This document shows positions 45,500 to 57,498 of a DNA stretch of 64,000 bases, one piece after another. The notes below the pieces were generated by a model. The model was not told the origin of the DNA, searched no databases, and was given only the letters and a program-made list of their open reading frames with translations. Numbering within the stretch: position 1 is the first letter of the stretch; every line of letters starts with the position of its first letter. The translations under genes and the position numbers were made by a program. This stretch comes from Iris pallida (Eukaryota; Streptophyta; Magnoliopsida; Asparagales; Iridaceae): contig JANAVB010031417.1 of NCBI GenBank assembly GCA_029216955.1, positions 22,661,079 through 22,725,078 of the forward strand, given 5' to 3'.

Positions 45500-46899
45500 T
45501 ATTCATTTGTCAAGTTTCATGATTTCCTAGAATAAAATTTGAACAGTGAAGAAATGAAAGTAACTATAAGTACAAAATGAACCAGTATAGGCCATCAATA
45601 CCACTGAATCAGAACACGATAGTATAAAAATCTATGGTTGCATTGTGCATATGTTTAGAAAATCTATACTTGGCATAAAATTTTGATATTTTCATATGCT
45701 AATATTGATATGAAAATATTGTCAAACAACCAAATTAAAGTTGACAAATCATAAAAGATCAGCTCCTGATAGCCCCTGATATGATAAATAAAGAGAGACA
45801 ATATTTACAATAGAAACACAAAATAAAGAGAGACAATAATTCGTTCTTTCTTTAATTTTCTATTCTCTCCTCGTATTGCCTATAAACATTTGATATCAAC
45901 CCATAGTTTTTAGGAGCTAAGGCTTGACGAAAGTGGGACATAAAGTGCAAAAGTGAGGCTAATGACCCCTATGGGGAGGGTCGATCATGCTATTGGGTCC
46001 TTTTATGAGATGACACATTCCTTGCAGCAAAAGCAAGTTGCAGTAAGGTTCTCGCCTTGGCACGTATTTTTAGTACGTATGTGTCGATCTATGGGAATCT
46101 CTATGGGAGCTATCTCATTAATGATCAAAATAAGCAACCAACAAACAATCTATCAGATCTGTAGAAGCATAAGTAACAGCTCAAAACCATTTTCCCCAAA
46201 ACTGAAGATTCAGCCACGGGTGGGCGATGACGAATGAATTAAAATGAATAAATGAGAAATAAATCCAACTGTTGTTCAGTTAGGATTGAAGAAGTAGCAC
46301 AGAAAGAATTTGTTATTATACCTCATCATGTACTAGTCGTCGTGGAGAGCTGGCAGCAGATATATGTCGACCAAGAGGCTCCAGAACTCTCCCACCGTCA
46401 TCTCTTCTTCCAGTGCCCTGTTCTATCGAACTGAAGAAGAAGAAGCAGAAGCCAATTTATCCGCTCTCCTCCTTCTGTTACTACTACTCCTCTCACCGCC
46501 ATAGCCCCTCCTCCTACTCCTACTCCTTGGTGCATGCGGATCCATATTGACATCGAGATAGGCATCGCATATGGTGAGCTCTGGATCGATGCCCTAATTT
46601 TTGTAGAGAAGAAGATAAATTGAGGCACCAAGGATTCATGGAGGTGGAGGTATCGTAGGGGTTGAAGAGGGACCTCCAGAGGGCTATGACGAGGAGTTGG
46701 AGAGGACGGCCAGCCAGAGCACTGACGGCTCTAGGTCACCGACCGTCACCATTGGCGGCTCTGATCCGTGGATTCTTTGGTATCCGAAGAGACTTGAGAT
46801 CGTCAGAAGTATTAGTGGAGAAAAATTAGGTTATTGAGATGGAAAGCTCGAAAGAAGGGAAGGAAGAGGGAATAGTGAAAAAAGAGTGGGAAGTGAAAC
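45500..46899. other. CACTA interior, right part, no gene resolved
   Basis: AT-rich to about 45950. A GC-richer stretch at 46320-46800, with GCCGCC and CTCC runs, has small ORFs on both strands but no recognisable domain. Confidence 0.35.
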
Positions 46900-47136
46900 T
46901 TTTTCACTTCTAACGCTTTGCTTGGGATATATGAAAAATGAGAGTAGGGGACTTTTTCATTTGTAACGGTTTTGAATGTAACAAACATTATAAATATAAT
47001 TTTTTTTTCTAAAATTGGAAAATTTGTAACAGTTTTAAATAATTGTAACAATTATTACCATTACAAAACTATCACGGTAATAATTGTTACTAATTGTAAA
47101 ATAAATGTGTTACAAATTGACTGTTTTGGTGTAGTG
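46900..47136. repeat. CACTA right subterminal repeats
   Basis: Copies of TTGTAACGGTTTT, ATTGTAACAATTATTACC and relatives, the mirror of the left end, finishing TTTTGGTGTAGTG. Confidence 0.8.
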
Positions 47137-47139
47137 AGG

Positions 47140-48189
47140 GTACATGCGTTTCCTGGACGATGTACCCACTTGAATTCAACTCTAATTGCGTTCGGATAGC
47201 CTGGATGGTCTACAGCGCTTGTGACTGTAGAAAAATCTCGCTGCATCTTGTTAGTAACTAGGCCTGTGGTAACCCTAGTTAGTTAAAGTATCGAGCCATA
47301 CTTCTTGCTTGGCCGTGAAATGTTGGATGAAGTTCAATCAGTCTAGTCTTGTCTTGATCATGTACAAGATTGTTACTTGACCTGATTTCTTATATTCATC
47401 TTGCCGATAAATGGTGGGGAAATCCAAGTTCTGTTCAGACGAAGGGTTACAACCCCGGTCCTTATTTGGTTTACGGGTTGTAACCTGGCTATCTGAATAG
47501 TCCCATGGTTACCTTATCGTATATCACTCGTCATGCTTTTCCTTAATTACTGTCTTTTATTATGCAATTATATTATTGTGCTAATTTGCCGATTTTAGTT
47601 CCTAAGTGAATCCTCCTTTGTGGCACTTGCTCTTTCTGGGGTCTGACCCAGCTGGTTTTGTATGGCCAGATACCAGAGCAGCTCCAGAGGATCTACCGAT
47701 TTTCCAGCCTGATGGTGAATACCAGACGTAACCAGGGCAACGAGTGGGATTATTTTGTCTCTCCCACTCTATTGTAAAATTATTCTTTTGAGGCGTTTAG
47801 CCGCCGAACAAGTGTTAGCTCGTGTACATTTTTACTTACTGTCTGCCTACGGGCTGTAACATGATTGGCAACCTAGGGTTGATCATGTATGACTAAACTC
47901 TTGCTAGTCCTCACATTTTGTAACGACTAGCTTCATGATCAGCTGAATATGTAATGTTTGGGACGCCTTACTATTGTATATTTGGTGATCTTACATCTTG
48001 TAACATTTACTTATTTGCTCGTGATTGAGACACTAGGCTTGTTATTGATCTTAAGAGACGGATGGCTTGTAGATAAACTCTCATATATCTAGACAGCCGT
48101 GACCGTATAGTGGAGTAGATCCCATTTTATTATACGTAGCTGGCTCTGTCTGCCCCCGCTCTCCAGTATTCTGGTTCTGGGACGTGACA
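47140..48189 (+). repeat. Right part of family-2 solo LTR
   Basis: Continues the LTR after the CACTA TSD. No gene. Ends at ACGTGACA. Confidence 0.8.
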
Positions 48190-49499
48190 AAAATGTACTG
48201 TGGCACAAGTATATAAAATGTACTTTCGTACAAGTAAACAAGCGATAGATGTACATACGTATAAATATAGCCGGTGCGCCTACGACAAGGTATACATAAA
48301 ATGTCAACCTTGCTCGGTACGTACGTACGGAGAAGGGGTAATGATCACGTACTCCACTATCAGTTTTCCCATAACCCATATTCTAATCATGTGAGAGATA
48401 TATAAAGACTGTTCTAAGCATGGTAGTGACTGAAAGTAAAAGCAACATGTGAAGATTTAACTTGCTACCCCAAGGATCAGGATTTAACATGGTTGGATTC
48501 GCAGTTCATTGATGTAACAGTATGTAAAGTTTGTAGAAGTACTTGCCTTTAGCAAAGCAAAGCAGCGATAAAAATGCTATAGATGCCTGGTGACTCGTCA
48601 CTGTAAAAATAAATACATAAACTTAGTTTTTACACTAAGTTAAACATTAAAACACTAGTGGTGCAACACGACTTTCTGACTGGACACCTAGCCAAAAGGT
48701 GATTTTAGCATAGGAAACCAGTGTGAGGTGACACAATACTCTAACTAACTTTCTATGGTCTTTACACTAGTGCGGGGCGAGGTTCAATACGACTATAACT
48801 CAAAACAACACAAAAAGTTGCAAGTCGTAACTATGCAATAAATAAATCAAACTGTGCATTATGTTCCAATAATTTTTGAGATAGACAAAAAGCTCAATTT
48901 TACATAAAATAAAGTACAAAAATGATTCTTGTTAATTATAGAAATTTATACTAGATTTTCTGGAATTTATAAACCCACATAAATAATTATTAAAAATCAG
49001 CAAACATAAATATACTAAAAATGAGTTATGTTTTCCTATTTTTATAAAATACCAAAAGCACTTATTAAATGCTGAATTTTTTTAATAAATTGTCTAAATT
49101 AACATAGTATTTAAATACATTTTTTCCAGATTTTTACAGTACTTAAAATATATATAAAATTCAAAAACAGCAAGCAACAGTTTCTGGAAAATAATTAATC
49201 ATTTATTTACTATTTTTGTCCATGTATTTGAATTTGAACCGAAGTCCAGATACAGGACTGAATCAAGTCCAATAGGACTTGTACAGACTCTGAATGTATT
49301 AGACACAATTGGCCCAAAAATCCATGCTAGGTTTGGACATCAATTGGCCATAACAAATAAAATACAGGAATTTAAATAATAATAATATATTTTTAAAGTG
49401 GTAAAAATATACAAGTCACAAAATATATAATAAAATAACTTGTGAAATTTTACATAACATTATTTTGTACAAGGTAGAATTTGAAATACATATATAAAT

Positions 49500-49614
49500 A
49501 TATAACTACAATATTTATATATATACATATAAATATATAGATATTTATATATATACATAATGGATATATATATACATATAATAAATATAGATATATATAT
49601 AAGAAATACTATAT

Positions 49615-49680
<66 letters not shown>

Positions 49681-49747
49681 AATACTGTATATATATATAT
49701 ATATATAACAGTATATATTAATAATATATATACATAAATACATATTC

Positions 49748-49834
<87 letters not shown>

Positions 49835-50010
49835 CATATATATATATACATATACATATATATAGTAAAATACTAATTATAAAATATATATATATATATA
49901 CAATTACTGTATATATATATACATATAACAGTGTATATATAATAATATATATATACAAAAATACATATACATATATATAAATACATATATACATATATAC
50001 ATATAAATAA
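49500..50010. repeat. TA-rich microsatellite block in family-3 LTR
   Basis: Long TA runs at 49619-49678 and 49755-49830 with interrupted TATACATA sequence. The expansion differs from the two plus-strand LTRs (51845-52150 and 60170-60460), showing repeat-length drift between copies. Confidence 0.9.
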
Positions 50011-50194
50011 ATAAAACAAAAAAAAACAAAAAAAGAACAGGGAAGGGGGGTTCGAACTTGGCCCAGAGGGGTCGGGTTCTTAGGCTCGGTCGGGCTGGCC
50101 AAGGGGTTAGCCCGAGCTGTGTGTTAGAGTTTGGGTTAGGGTTAGTGTTATTTAGGTTTTAGGTTAATGGGTTTAAATCCGATAGCACAGTTTC

Positions 50195-50375
50195 GTGTCC
50201 TGACAGTTAAGGACACGAAAAAAACTATCGAGTCCGAGTGTCCTGGCCACACGACACGCACGAGTCGAGTCGGACGTGTCCAGACTTACCTACGTACTGC
50301 TCGTGTCCTGGCGAGTCGTATATGTGAAGACGAGACACGTACGACACGAAAATAGGGTTGACACGTACGTGTCCG
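50195..50375. promoter_or_regulatory. GTGTC/GACAC cluster in minus-strand family-3 LTR
   Basis: About ten occurrences in about 180 bp. The equivalent zones at 51455-51630 and 59765-59945 have about seven each. Confidence 0.55.
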
Positions 50376-51187
50376 ACGAACTGGGGGTTGTTGAGGTGGC
50401 TGGACGGCGGCTGGGGCATCGTCGTCGGGGCGCTCAGGTGGCGCTGGACTCGCCTCAGCGCGGCAAACTCTTCGATGGTGGTTGTGGGTGGCGTAGGCGG
50501 CTGTGGAGTTGGCGGTGGGGTATGGCCGGAGTTAGGGTTCAGGCGAAGGGGAAATGTGTTCTCGTCGGGGAAGAAGGGGGTCAGGGTGGTCGTGGTGGTG
50601 TGCTAGAGGGTTTGGTCTGGGGGACGTTTATATAGGGGGGAGAGGTCGGTTGTGGTCTGGGGGAAGTCGATGGTCGTCGGCAGCTGGCCGGTCGCGGGGA
50701 GTGGTTGGGTGAGAGGAGAGAGAGAACGTGGGAGGGGGGTAGTGTAAGCCCCTGTTTTTCAATTTTAGTTTTATTAATGCTAATTAATTTTTAATGCTAA
50801 TGTTGCCTTAAAATATTTTATTAGGATTTTAGGAATTTTCTATAATTTTTAAATGAGTTTTATATATAAAAATATCACTTTGCAAATTATTTGAAATTTA
50901 TTAAATAGGTTTTACAATTTTTGAAATGTTATTTATATCAGTTTGTAATTAGGAATTTGGTTTTAATTGAGGAATGCAAATATTATTTTGCATTTTTCAC
51001 TGTAAAACTCTTTATGCAATTTCCTAATTCCCGAGGGTCCTATTGCAAACTACCAAACCCCCCCCCCCCCACACACGACCAGCTCTCTCTCTCTCCTCTG
51101 AACTCACCAACCCCCGTTGACCCCTGCCCCGACCGACTACGACCGCTGCCCCCGCCGAATCCGGCTGCCCCGACCGCCCTCTTTCCC

Positions 51188-51194
51188 TATAAAA
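51188..51194 (+). promoter_or_regulatory. LTR TATA box
   Basis: TATAAAA in the context CTTTCCCTATAAAACACTCC, followed by a TCTCTCTCCCCCAG pyrimidine patch. It is conserved at 59494-59500 in the 3' LTR. A typical plant Pol II core promoter layout. Confidence 0.65.
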
Positions 51195-51844
51195 CACTCC
51201 TCTCTCTCCCCCAGACCTAAAACCCTAGCTCTACACCCTCATCGACCACCACAGCCCACTCCCTTCCCCAAAATACTTCTCCGGAACCCTAACCCTGACG
51301 AAGTCTCGTTCTCACAATCCCGACACCCTCATCGACCACCACCACCGCCATCCGCTTTGCCACGTCGAGCTGGACGCAGCGCCACCGGAGCGCCACCGTC
51401 CCGACGCCCCAAGCCGCCGCCTCCGCCTTCGAAACTTCTTCGAGAAGTCGGACACGTGAGTAACAGAACTCAATCGTGTCATGCGTATCTCGCCTTCACG
51501 CACGAGACTCGCCAGGACACAACGAGCATGGTGCTGTGCTCGGACACGCGAGGCTGAGCTCGTGCGTGTCGTGCATAGCACAGACATGAGGATCCCTGTG
51601 TCCCAAACTGTCCGGACACAGGCTCGTGTTTATATTTTTTTTTTATATAATGTCTAACCTAAAACTAAATAAAATAAACAAAACCCTATTCCTAACAGAC
51701 GGGCCAACTGGCCCACTGGCCAGCGCGCAGTAATTAAACCCCCCTCCCCCCGCTCTGTTAGCCCGAGTTCGAGCCCCCCCTTCTTCTTTCTGTTTCCTTT
51801 TTCTTTTCTTTTCTGTTTTCTTTTCTTTTTCTTTTTGTTTTGTA

Positions 51845-51870
51845 TTTTTATGTATATATATGTATATATA

Positions 51871-51967
<97 letters not shown>

Positions 51968-52150
51968 CTGTATTTTAACAGTATTTAATATATATGTATA
52001 TATTTTATAGTTAGTAAATTTTATATATATATATATGTTTATATATATATTTCCTATGTATATATATTATATATATACACTATATTATTAAGTGTATTCT
52101 TATATATATATATATATATATATTTGTATATATATATATATATATACTTT
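51845..52150. repeat. TA microsatellite block, 5' LTR
   Basis: Several TA runs interrupted by TATGTATA and ACTGTATTTTAACAG. Confidence 0.9.
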
Positions 52151-54062
52151 ATAAATTAAGTATTTTTCCTTATATATCTATATATATCCTTTTAGCATAG
52201 GTATGTATATATTCTTTTGTACAAATTTGCCTTATTAAAATAATAATATTTATTTTGACTATTACCAAATTGTATTTTCATTGTGTTTAATTTACTGCAA
52301 CCATTTGGTGTCCAAGCCTAGCATGGGTATTTGGGCTCAAATGTGTTTTCACACATTCAAGACCTGTACAAGTCATATTGGACTTGATTCATGGCCTTGG
52401 GTCCTGTATTTGAACTTTGGTTCAAATTATATACATGGACAAAATACGCAGATAATTAATTATTGTGTGCATTGCTGTTTTTGATTTTCTAAAAATACTT
52501 AAAGTATTGCTAAAATTATGGAAAAATAGTATTTAGATACTATGTTAAGTTAGCTAATTTAGTATAATTTTTGTAGTATTTAATTTACTGTTTTGCCACT
52601 AGTTTGGCATATGAAACCAAAACTCATTTTCTGTATACTTAGGAAAACTGATTTTTATAAAATATTTGTACTGGTTAATAAATTCCAGAAAAATTATAAT
52701 AAATTTTTATGATTAACAAGGATCACCTTGGTACTTTACTTTAAGAAAAACTAGGCTTTTTGTCTACTTCAAAAATTGTTAGAACACAATGATCTTTTGA
52801 TTTATTTATTGATTAATAACGACTTGTAGTTTTTTGTGTTATTTGGAGTTTTAGTCGTGTTGAACCCCATCCCTCACTAGTGTAAAGACCCTAGAAAGTT
52901 AGTTAACATAGTGTGTCACCCCACATTGGTCTCCTATGCCAAGTCATCATTTTGGCTAGGTGCCCAATCACAAGTCGTGTTTCACCAATTAGTGTCCTAG
53001 TGTTTTAGCTTAGTGTAAAACTAAGTTATTATATTTTACTTCTACAGCGACGAGTTACTGGACATCCATAGCACTGTTATCGCAGCTTGTTTTGTTTTGC
53101 TTTGCTAGAGGCAAGTACTTTCTACGAACTTTACATATTGTCACATAAAATGAACTGCAAACCCCACCATGTTAAATGCTGATCCTTGGGGTAGCAAGTT
53201 AGATCTCTACATGTTGTACTTTCAGTTACTACCATGCTTAGAACAGTCTTGATGTATCTCTTACATGATTAGAATATGGGTTATGGGGAAACTGTTAGTA
53301 GTGTACGTGATTATGCCCCCCTTCTCCCGTATGTATGTACCGAGCAAGGTCGACATTTTATATGTATACCTTGTCGTAGGCTTTATCTCAACGCGGATTT
53401 GTACGTATGTACATCTGTCGCCGTTTCACTTGTACGGAAGTACATTTTATTATGTGCCCCCAGCACATTGTACATCTATTGACCGATCACGTACCTGCTA
53501 CAGTTTTAAACATTTCATATACATCTGTCTCTATGACATATGTGTCCTTGTCATGATAGACTGTGTGATGCCATGCTTTCCAGTTATTTCCTCTCATGTT
53601 CATTTCCATGTTTTATATGCTAGTTTGCTAGATTTAGTACTTGCTCCCGTCCTGACAGGATAACGTTGTAGGTGTCCTTACTGAGGAGGAGTTACTCTGT
53701 GACACATACTATGGAGATACTGCCGAGGACCCGGCTCTGCTTTACGAGGATGTTCCTGCAGGAAACCTCGCCTAGTTGTCTTTTGTTTACTTAGACTTTT
53801 GAGAGTAGACATGTATTAGACTATATCATTTTGTAACTGGACATCTATCCAGTTTTACATTTCAGTTTACTTGTACTTGGATATTTTACTATATACGACG
53901 ACTTTTGTGTTTGGAGCATTTATGATTCTTCTTCACTTATAGAACTGTTAGCACATTTAGTCTTATCCTGTTGTCTTTAGAACAGCTTACTACGTTTTAT
54001 CTCAACGTAGGCTGGGCATGACTCGGCCTGGCCCAACAATTTGGGTAGCGGGTCGTGACATG

Positions 54063-54087
54063 TTTTTAGAGGTGGCCCATGCAGGTC
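54063..54087 (+). promoter_or_regulatory. Conserved block at primer-binding-site position
   Basis: Two bases after the 5' LTR, core GGTGGCCCATGCAGGTC. It matches family 1 at 2585-2609 with one mismatch. It may be a primer-binding site for an unusual tRNA. I cannot match it to a tRNA 3' end with confidence. Confidence 0.4.
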
Positions 54088-54307
54088 CTGACTAAACTGT
54101 TTGGTTACGTTATTGTACCAAACATGCCTGCAATTAGGAACTTAAGGTAATTAGACAACATTAGGAAAGACGCTTAGAACACTTAGAGGAATGCTAGGAT
54201 TGCAATATAGGAAATACATCACATGTTTGCTATTATAATTAGATTTTCTTACATATGATTGCTTACTTTAAATAAGTCCTTATAAGCCTTTTTTATGTGT
54301 AATTTAG

Positions 54308-56182
54308 ATGGTGCTTACTCGTTCATCCCAGTATGTTACCCCCGAGAATGGGGCCCTTCATATCCAGTCAGCTGACTAGTTGACTGATACACCTCCACCT
54401 ACCACATTCCCCCACTCCACAGATCCACAGACCCAGATACCACCTTCCACATCCCAGTCCCAGCAGGACCCGATACTTCCACCACCCCCTATCACTATAC
54501 CCACCCAGGCTTCCGTCACACTCGACGGGAACCAGCTGCTCATACTGATTCAGGGGTTCCTAACAACCCATTAGGAGCAGACTACCCTACTCCGCCAGAG
54601 CATGGAGCGTTCTGAGGGACGTCCCGTGGTCCCACCATATGTAGAGCCACGGCAGAGAACGGGGACGATCAAGGACTTTATGGGTCTGAATCCCAAGGAG
54701 TTCTCAGGGACGGAGGGCATAGTAGTAGCAGATGACTGGCTAGATTCAGTAGAGAGGAAGCTTCTGGGAGTTAGGATGCCGGATGACCTTCAGGTCGAGG
54801 CAGCAGAATTTCTGATGATAGACTTAGCCGGAGTCTGGTTCAGGAATGAGCCATTGTTCGCGAGAGGTAGAGCCACCTGGGACCAGTTCAAGACCCAGTT
54901 CAAGAAGAAGTTCTTCTCGACCACTGCTAGAGTAGCCATGGGGCTACGATTCCAGAACATCCAGCAGGGAAACCGTTCTGTTGACGAGTATGCGGCAGAG
55001 TTTAGTCGCCTGAGCTGTTTCGCTCCTAGTCTGGTTGCTGATCCAGAGGAGATGACCCGTAGGTTTTGCCATGGTCTAGTTCCAGACATTGGCATTCTTA
55101 TAGTGGCGAACGGTACGACTGACTACTACCAGAGCCTAGAGTTGGCCCGGAGCATTGAGGAGCGTCTTCTGTCTAGCAAAAGGCCGGCTCCTGTACATCA
55201 TGAGGGACCGTCCAAGCGTCAGGCTTTCCAGCAGAGAGCGCCGACGCCACCCCAGCAGACTTACCGTCCTCCTACACCACATCATCAGACCCCGCCAGTT
55301 CGAGCCCCGGGACCCCGACAGCAGCAGAAGGGAGTTATATGTTCTTTCTGCGGAAGACCAGGGCACGAGTACTCCATCTGCAGGAAGAGGTTGAAGCAGT
55401 GCTTAGCTTGTGGGTCTGCCACCCATCAGATTCGAGAGTGCCCAGTAGTGAAGCCTAGAGGACTGCTCCCGACTCAGCAGCAGAGGTTCGGGCAGCATCT
55501 GCAGCAGCAGAAGGGACCTCAGGGGAAGGTTTATAGTTTAGCCATTGAGCCGGAGCCGGAGCAGGTTTCGGAGCCGGATTACTTAGCTGACGTCATCACA
55601 GGTCATGTTTATTTGTATACTTTTCTAGCTGTATGTTTGTTTGATTCTGGTGTATCTCATAGCTTCCTATCATTAGAGTTTATGCATAAACATCATCTAG
55701 TCGCTACACCTACTACGAAGATTAGTAGAGTGATGACGGGAGGAGGACCAGTGCCTATTAGATCTATCTATACATGTTCTATTTTTATAGCCGGGAGAGA
55801 GTTCAGGGGGCAATTCTTTGTGATGCCACTCCCCGGTTATGATATCATATTGGGGATGGACTGGCTTAGCTATGCCCATGCATCTATATATTGCCATGAG
55901 GGTAGTATTTTGTTCAGTCCCCCAGGCACAGCACCATTCAGTGTCAGGAGGACAGGGCCGGAGATCAGCCTAGAGCCGAACTGTTGTGCGACAGTCGGGG
56001 ATGCAGCACCGCCACACCCTATCATTAGGGAGTTTATGGATGTATTCCCAGAGGATCTTCCAGGACTTCCGCCTGACAGAGATGTGGAGTTCACTATAGA
56101 TTTAGTGCCGGGTTCATCACCAGTATCCCGGGCTTGCTATAGAGTGAATCCCAAGGAGGCCATAGATGAAAGAGCAGATTGA
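54308..56182 (+). pseudogene. Gag and aspartic protease, with two in-frame stops
   Basis: The ATG at 54308 (MVLTRSSQYV) is in frame with the long open stretch 54602-56182 but is separated from it by TAG at 54377 and 54572. After a Pro-rich N-terminus comes the gag/capsid domain (FSGTEGIVVADDWLDSVERK to about 55160), a Pro/Gln-rich linker, two knuckles CSFCGRPGHEYSIC (from 55340) and CLACGSATHQIREC, and the protease active site LFDSGVSHSF (Asp codon at 55643; the usual form is DSGASHSF), then ILGMDWL. It forms the particle shell and processes the polyprotein in the family. The frame is lost at about 56165, just before RT. Confidence 0.92.
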
Positions 56183-56855
56183 TGACCTGTTGAAAAAGGG
56201 TTTCATTCGATCCAGTGCTTCTCCATGGGGAGCACCAGTGCTCTTTGTGCCCAAGAAGGATGGTACAGTCCGGTTGTGTATTGACTATCGGGCCTTGAAT
56301 GCCATCACCATCAAGAACAAATATCCTCTGCCCAGGATAGATGATTTGTTCGACCAATTGAGCGGGGCGAAGGTGTTTTCCAGGATAGACTTGAGATCCG
56401 GGTACCACCAGGTGAAGGTTAGGCCAGCAGACATCCAGAAGACGGCGTTCAACATGAAGTACGGGCAGTACGAGTTTCTGGTGATGCCATTTGGTCTCAC
56501 AAATGCGCCAGCTGTCTTTATGAACTTGATGAATAAGACATTTTACCAGTATCTAGATAAGTTCGTCGTGGTGTTTATCGACGACATCCTGATATACTCG
56601 AAGATGCCGGAGGAGCATGCAGAGCACTTACGGATAGTTTTGGGGATTCTGAGGCAGGAGAGATTGTTTGCCAAATTGCCGAAGTACGAGTTCTTTTTAG
56701 ACCGAGTGGAGTTTCTCGGCCATGTAGTCACTGGAGATGGAATCTCGGTGGATCCCAGAAAGATTGCTGCAGTTGAGACGTGGAAGGCTCCGACGTCAGT
56801 TTCAGAGATCAGGAGTTTTCTGGGTTTAGCAGGCTATTATAGAAAGTTCATCTAG
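56166..56855 (+). pseudogene. Gypsy reverse transcriptase
   Basis: In frame +1 relative to gag. Motifs in order: [34 protein letters not shown], the Asp-Asp catalytic box [11 protein letters not shown] (56580-56585), FLGHVV and the thumb/connection [12 protein letters not shown]. It ends at TAG 56853. It copies genomic RNA of the element in the family. Confidence 0.94.
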
Positions 56856-57498
56856 GACTTTGCTAGGATAGCTGAACCCATGACGAAGCTGACGTGAAAG
56901 GACGCAGAGTACTTTTGGTCAGAGGACTGCCAGGCGGCATTTGAGGAGCTGAAGAGGAGGCTGACGACCGCTCCAGTTCTGACTTTACCTTCAGGTTCTG
57001 GAGGTTTCACCATTTACAGTGATGCTTCTGGGAAGGGGCTAGGATGTGTCCTACAGCATGGAAAAGTAATTGCTTATGCATCTAGGCAGTTGCGGACTCA
57101 TGAGAGGAATTATCCTACCCATGACCTCGAGTTAGCTGCGGTGATCTTTGCACTCAAGTTATGGAAACATTACTTATACGGAGAGCGTGTGGAAATCTTT
57201 ACTGACCACAAAAGCTTGAAGTATGTGTTTTACGCAGAAAGAGCTGAACATGAGACAAAGACGATGGTTGGAGTTGATGAAGGACTTCGACATCGATTTA
57301 CAGTATCATCCCGGGAAGGCAAATGTGGTGGCGGATGCGCTGAGCAGGCATCCGATGGCAAGGTATCTGATGATTGATCGGCATTTGCGGGAGGATCTGG
57401 AGAAGCTCGGTATTGAGCTAGTTCGGCCAGGATCAGTGATACAGATGATGGCGCTTGACATTCAGTCAGGTTTGATGGAGCAGATCCGGGAGGCATAG
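56856..57498 (+). pseudogene. RNase H domain
   Basis: Continues the RT frame after the TAG, with a TGA at 56895. Motifs: [15 protein letters not shown] (first Asp), [20 protein letters not shown] (Glu) and TDHKSLKY (Asp). The frame changes near 57235 and continues with [16 protein letters not shown], the classical end of this domain, until TAG 57496. Degrades the RNA strand during cDNA synthesis in the family. Confidence 0.92.

Larger units (their letters stand above)
40105..47136. mobile_element. Non-autonomous CACTA transposon (7032 bp) with captured gene fragments
   Basis: Termini CACTACACCAAAATAG and, inverted, CACTACACCAAAACAG, with a 3-bp TSD AGG at 40102-40104 and 47137-47139. Both subterminal regions (to about 40400 and from about 46900) carry many copies of GTAACGGTT/AACCGTTAC or AACCGTGACAAA, as expected for transposase-binding repeats in CACTA elements. 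There is no transposase ORF. The interior contains intron-rich minus-strand segments that look like pieces of host genes, plus a later MITE near 43315-43710. It lies inside the family-2 solo LTR. Confidence 0.92.
37897..48189 (+). mobile_element. Family-2 solo LTR, interrupted by a CACTA element, TSD AAAAT
   Basis: It starts TGTAATGCCC at 37897 and ends GGGACGTGACA at 48189, with AAAAT on both sides (37892-37896 and 48190-48194). Without the CACTA insertion it is about 3255 bp. It contains no primer site, polypurine tract, gag or pol, so it is a solo LTR left by recombination between LTRs. A duplicated block of about 110 bp (38666-38770 and 38771-38885) sits in its middle. Confidence 0.87.
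48195..50737 (-). repeat. Family-3 LTR, middle piece (minus strand)
   Basis: The inverse of about 51060-53450 of the plus-strand element: the ACATCTGTCG block, the CAAGTCCAATAGGACTTG block, TA microsatellites (49500-50000), the GTTCGAA block, the GACAC-rich zone (50195-50375) and the GC-rich leader. It is broken at GGTAG by the plus-strand family-3 element. Confidence 0.88.
50743..54060 (+). repeat. 5' LTR of family-3 element
   Basis: Contains a TATA box (51188-51194), a gene-like GC-rich leader (51090-51460) with AAACCCTAGC, a donor-like GACACGTGAGTAAC near 51455, a GACAC cluster, a GTTCGAGCC box near 51767, a TA microsatellite block (51845-52150) and the terminal domain ending TCGTGACA. 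Confidence 0.95.

Noticed and set aside
49460..50102. Tyr/Ile-rich ORFs
   Set aside because: They are translations of TA microsatellites.
50276..50635. 119-codon Gly/Val/Arg-rich ORF
   Set aside because: It lies in the GC-rich leader of an inverted LTR and is antisense to the LTR; no conserved domain.
51210..51240. AAACCCTAG as interstitial telomere sequence
   Set aside because: A single telo-box-like unit within a promoter leader, not an array.
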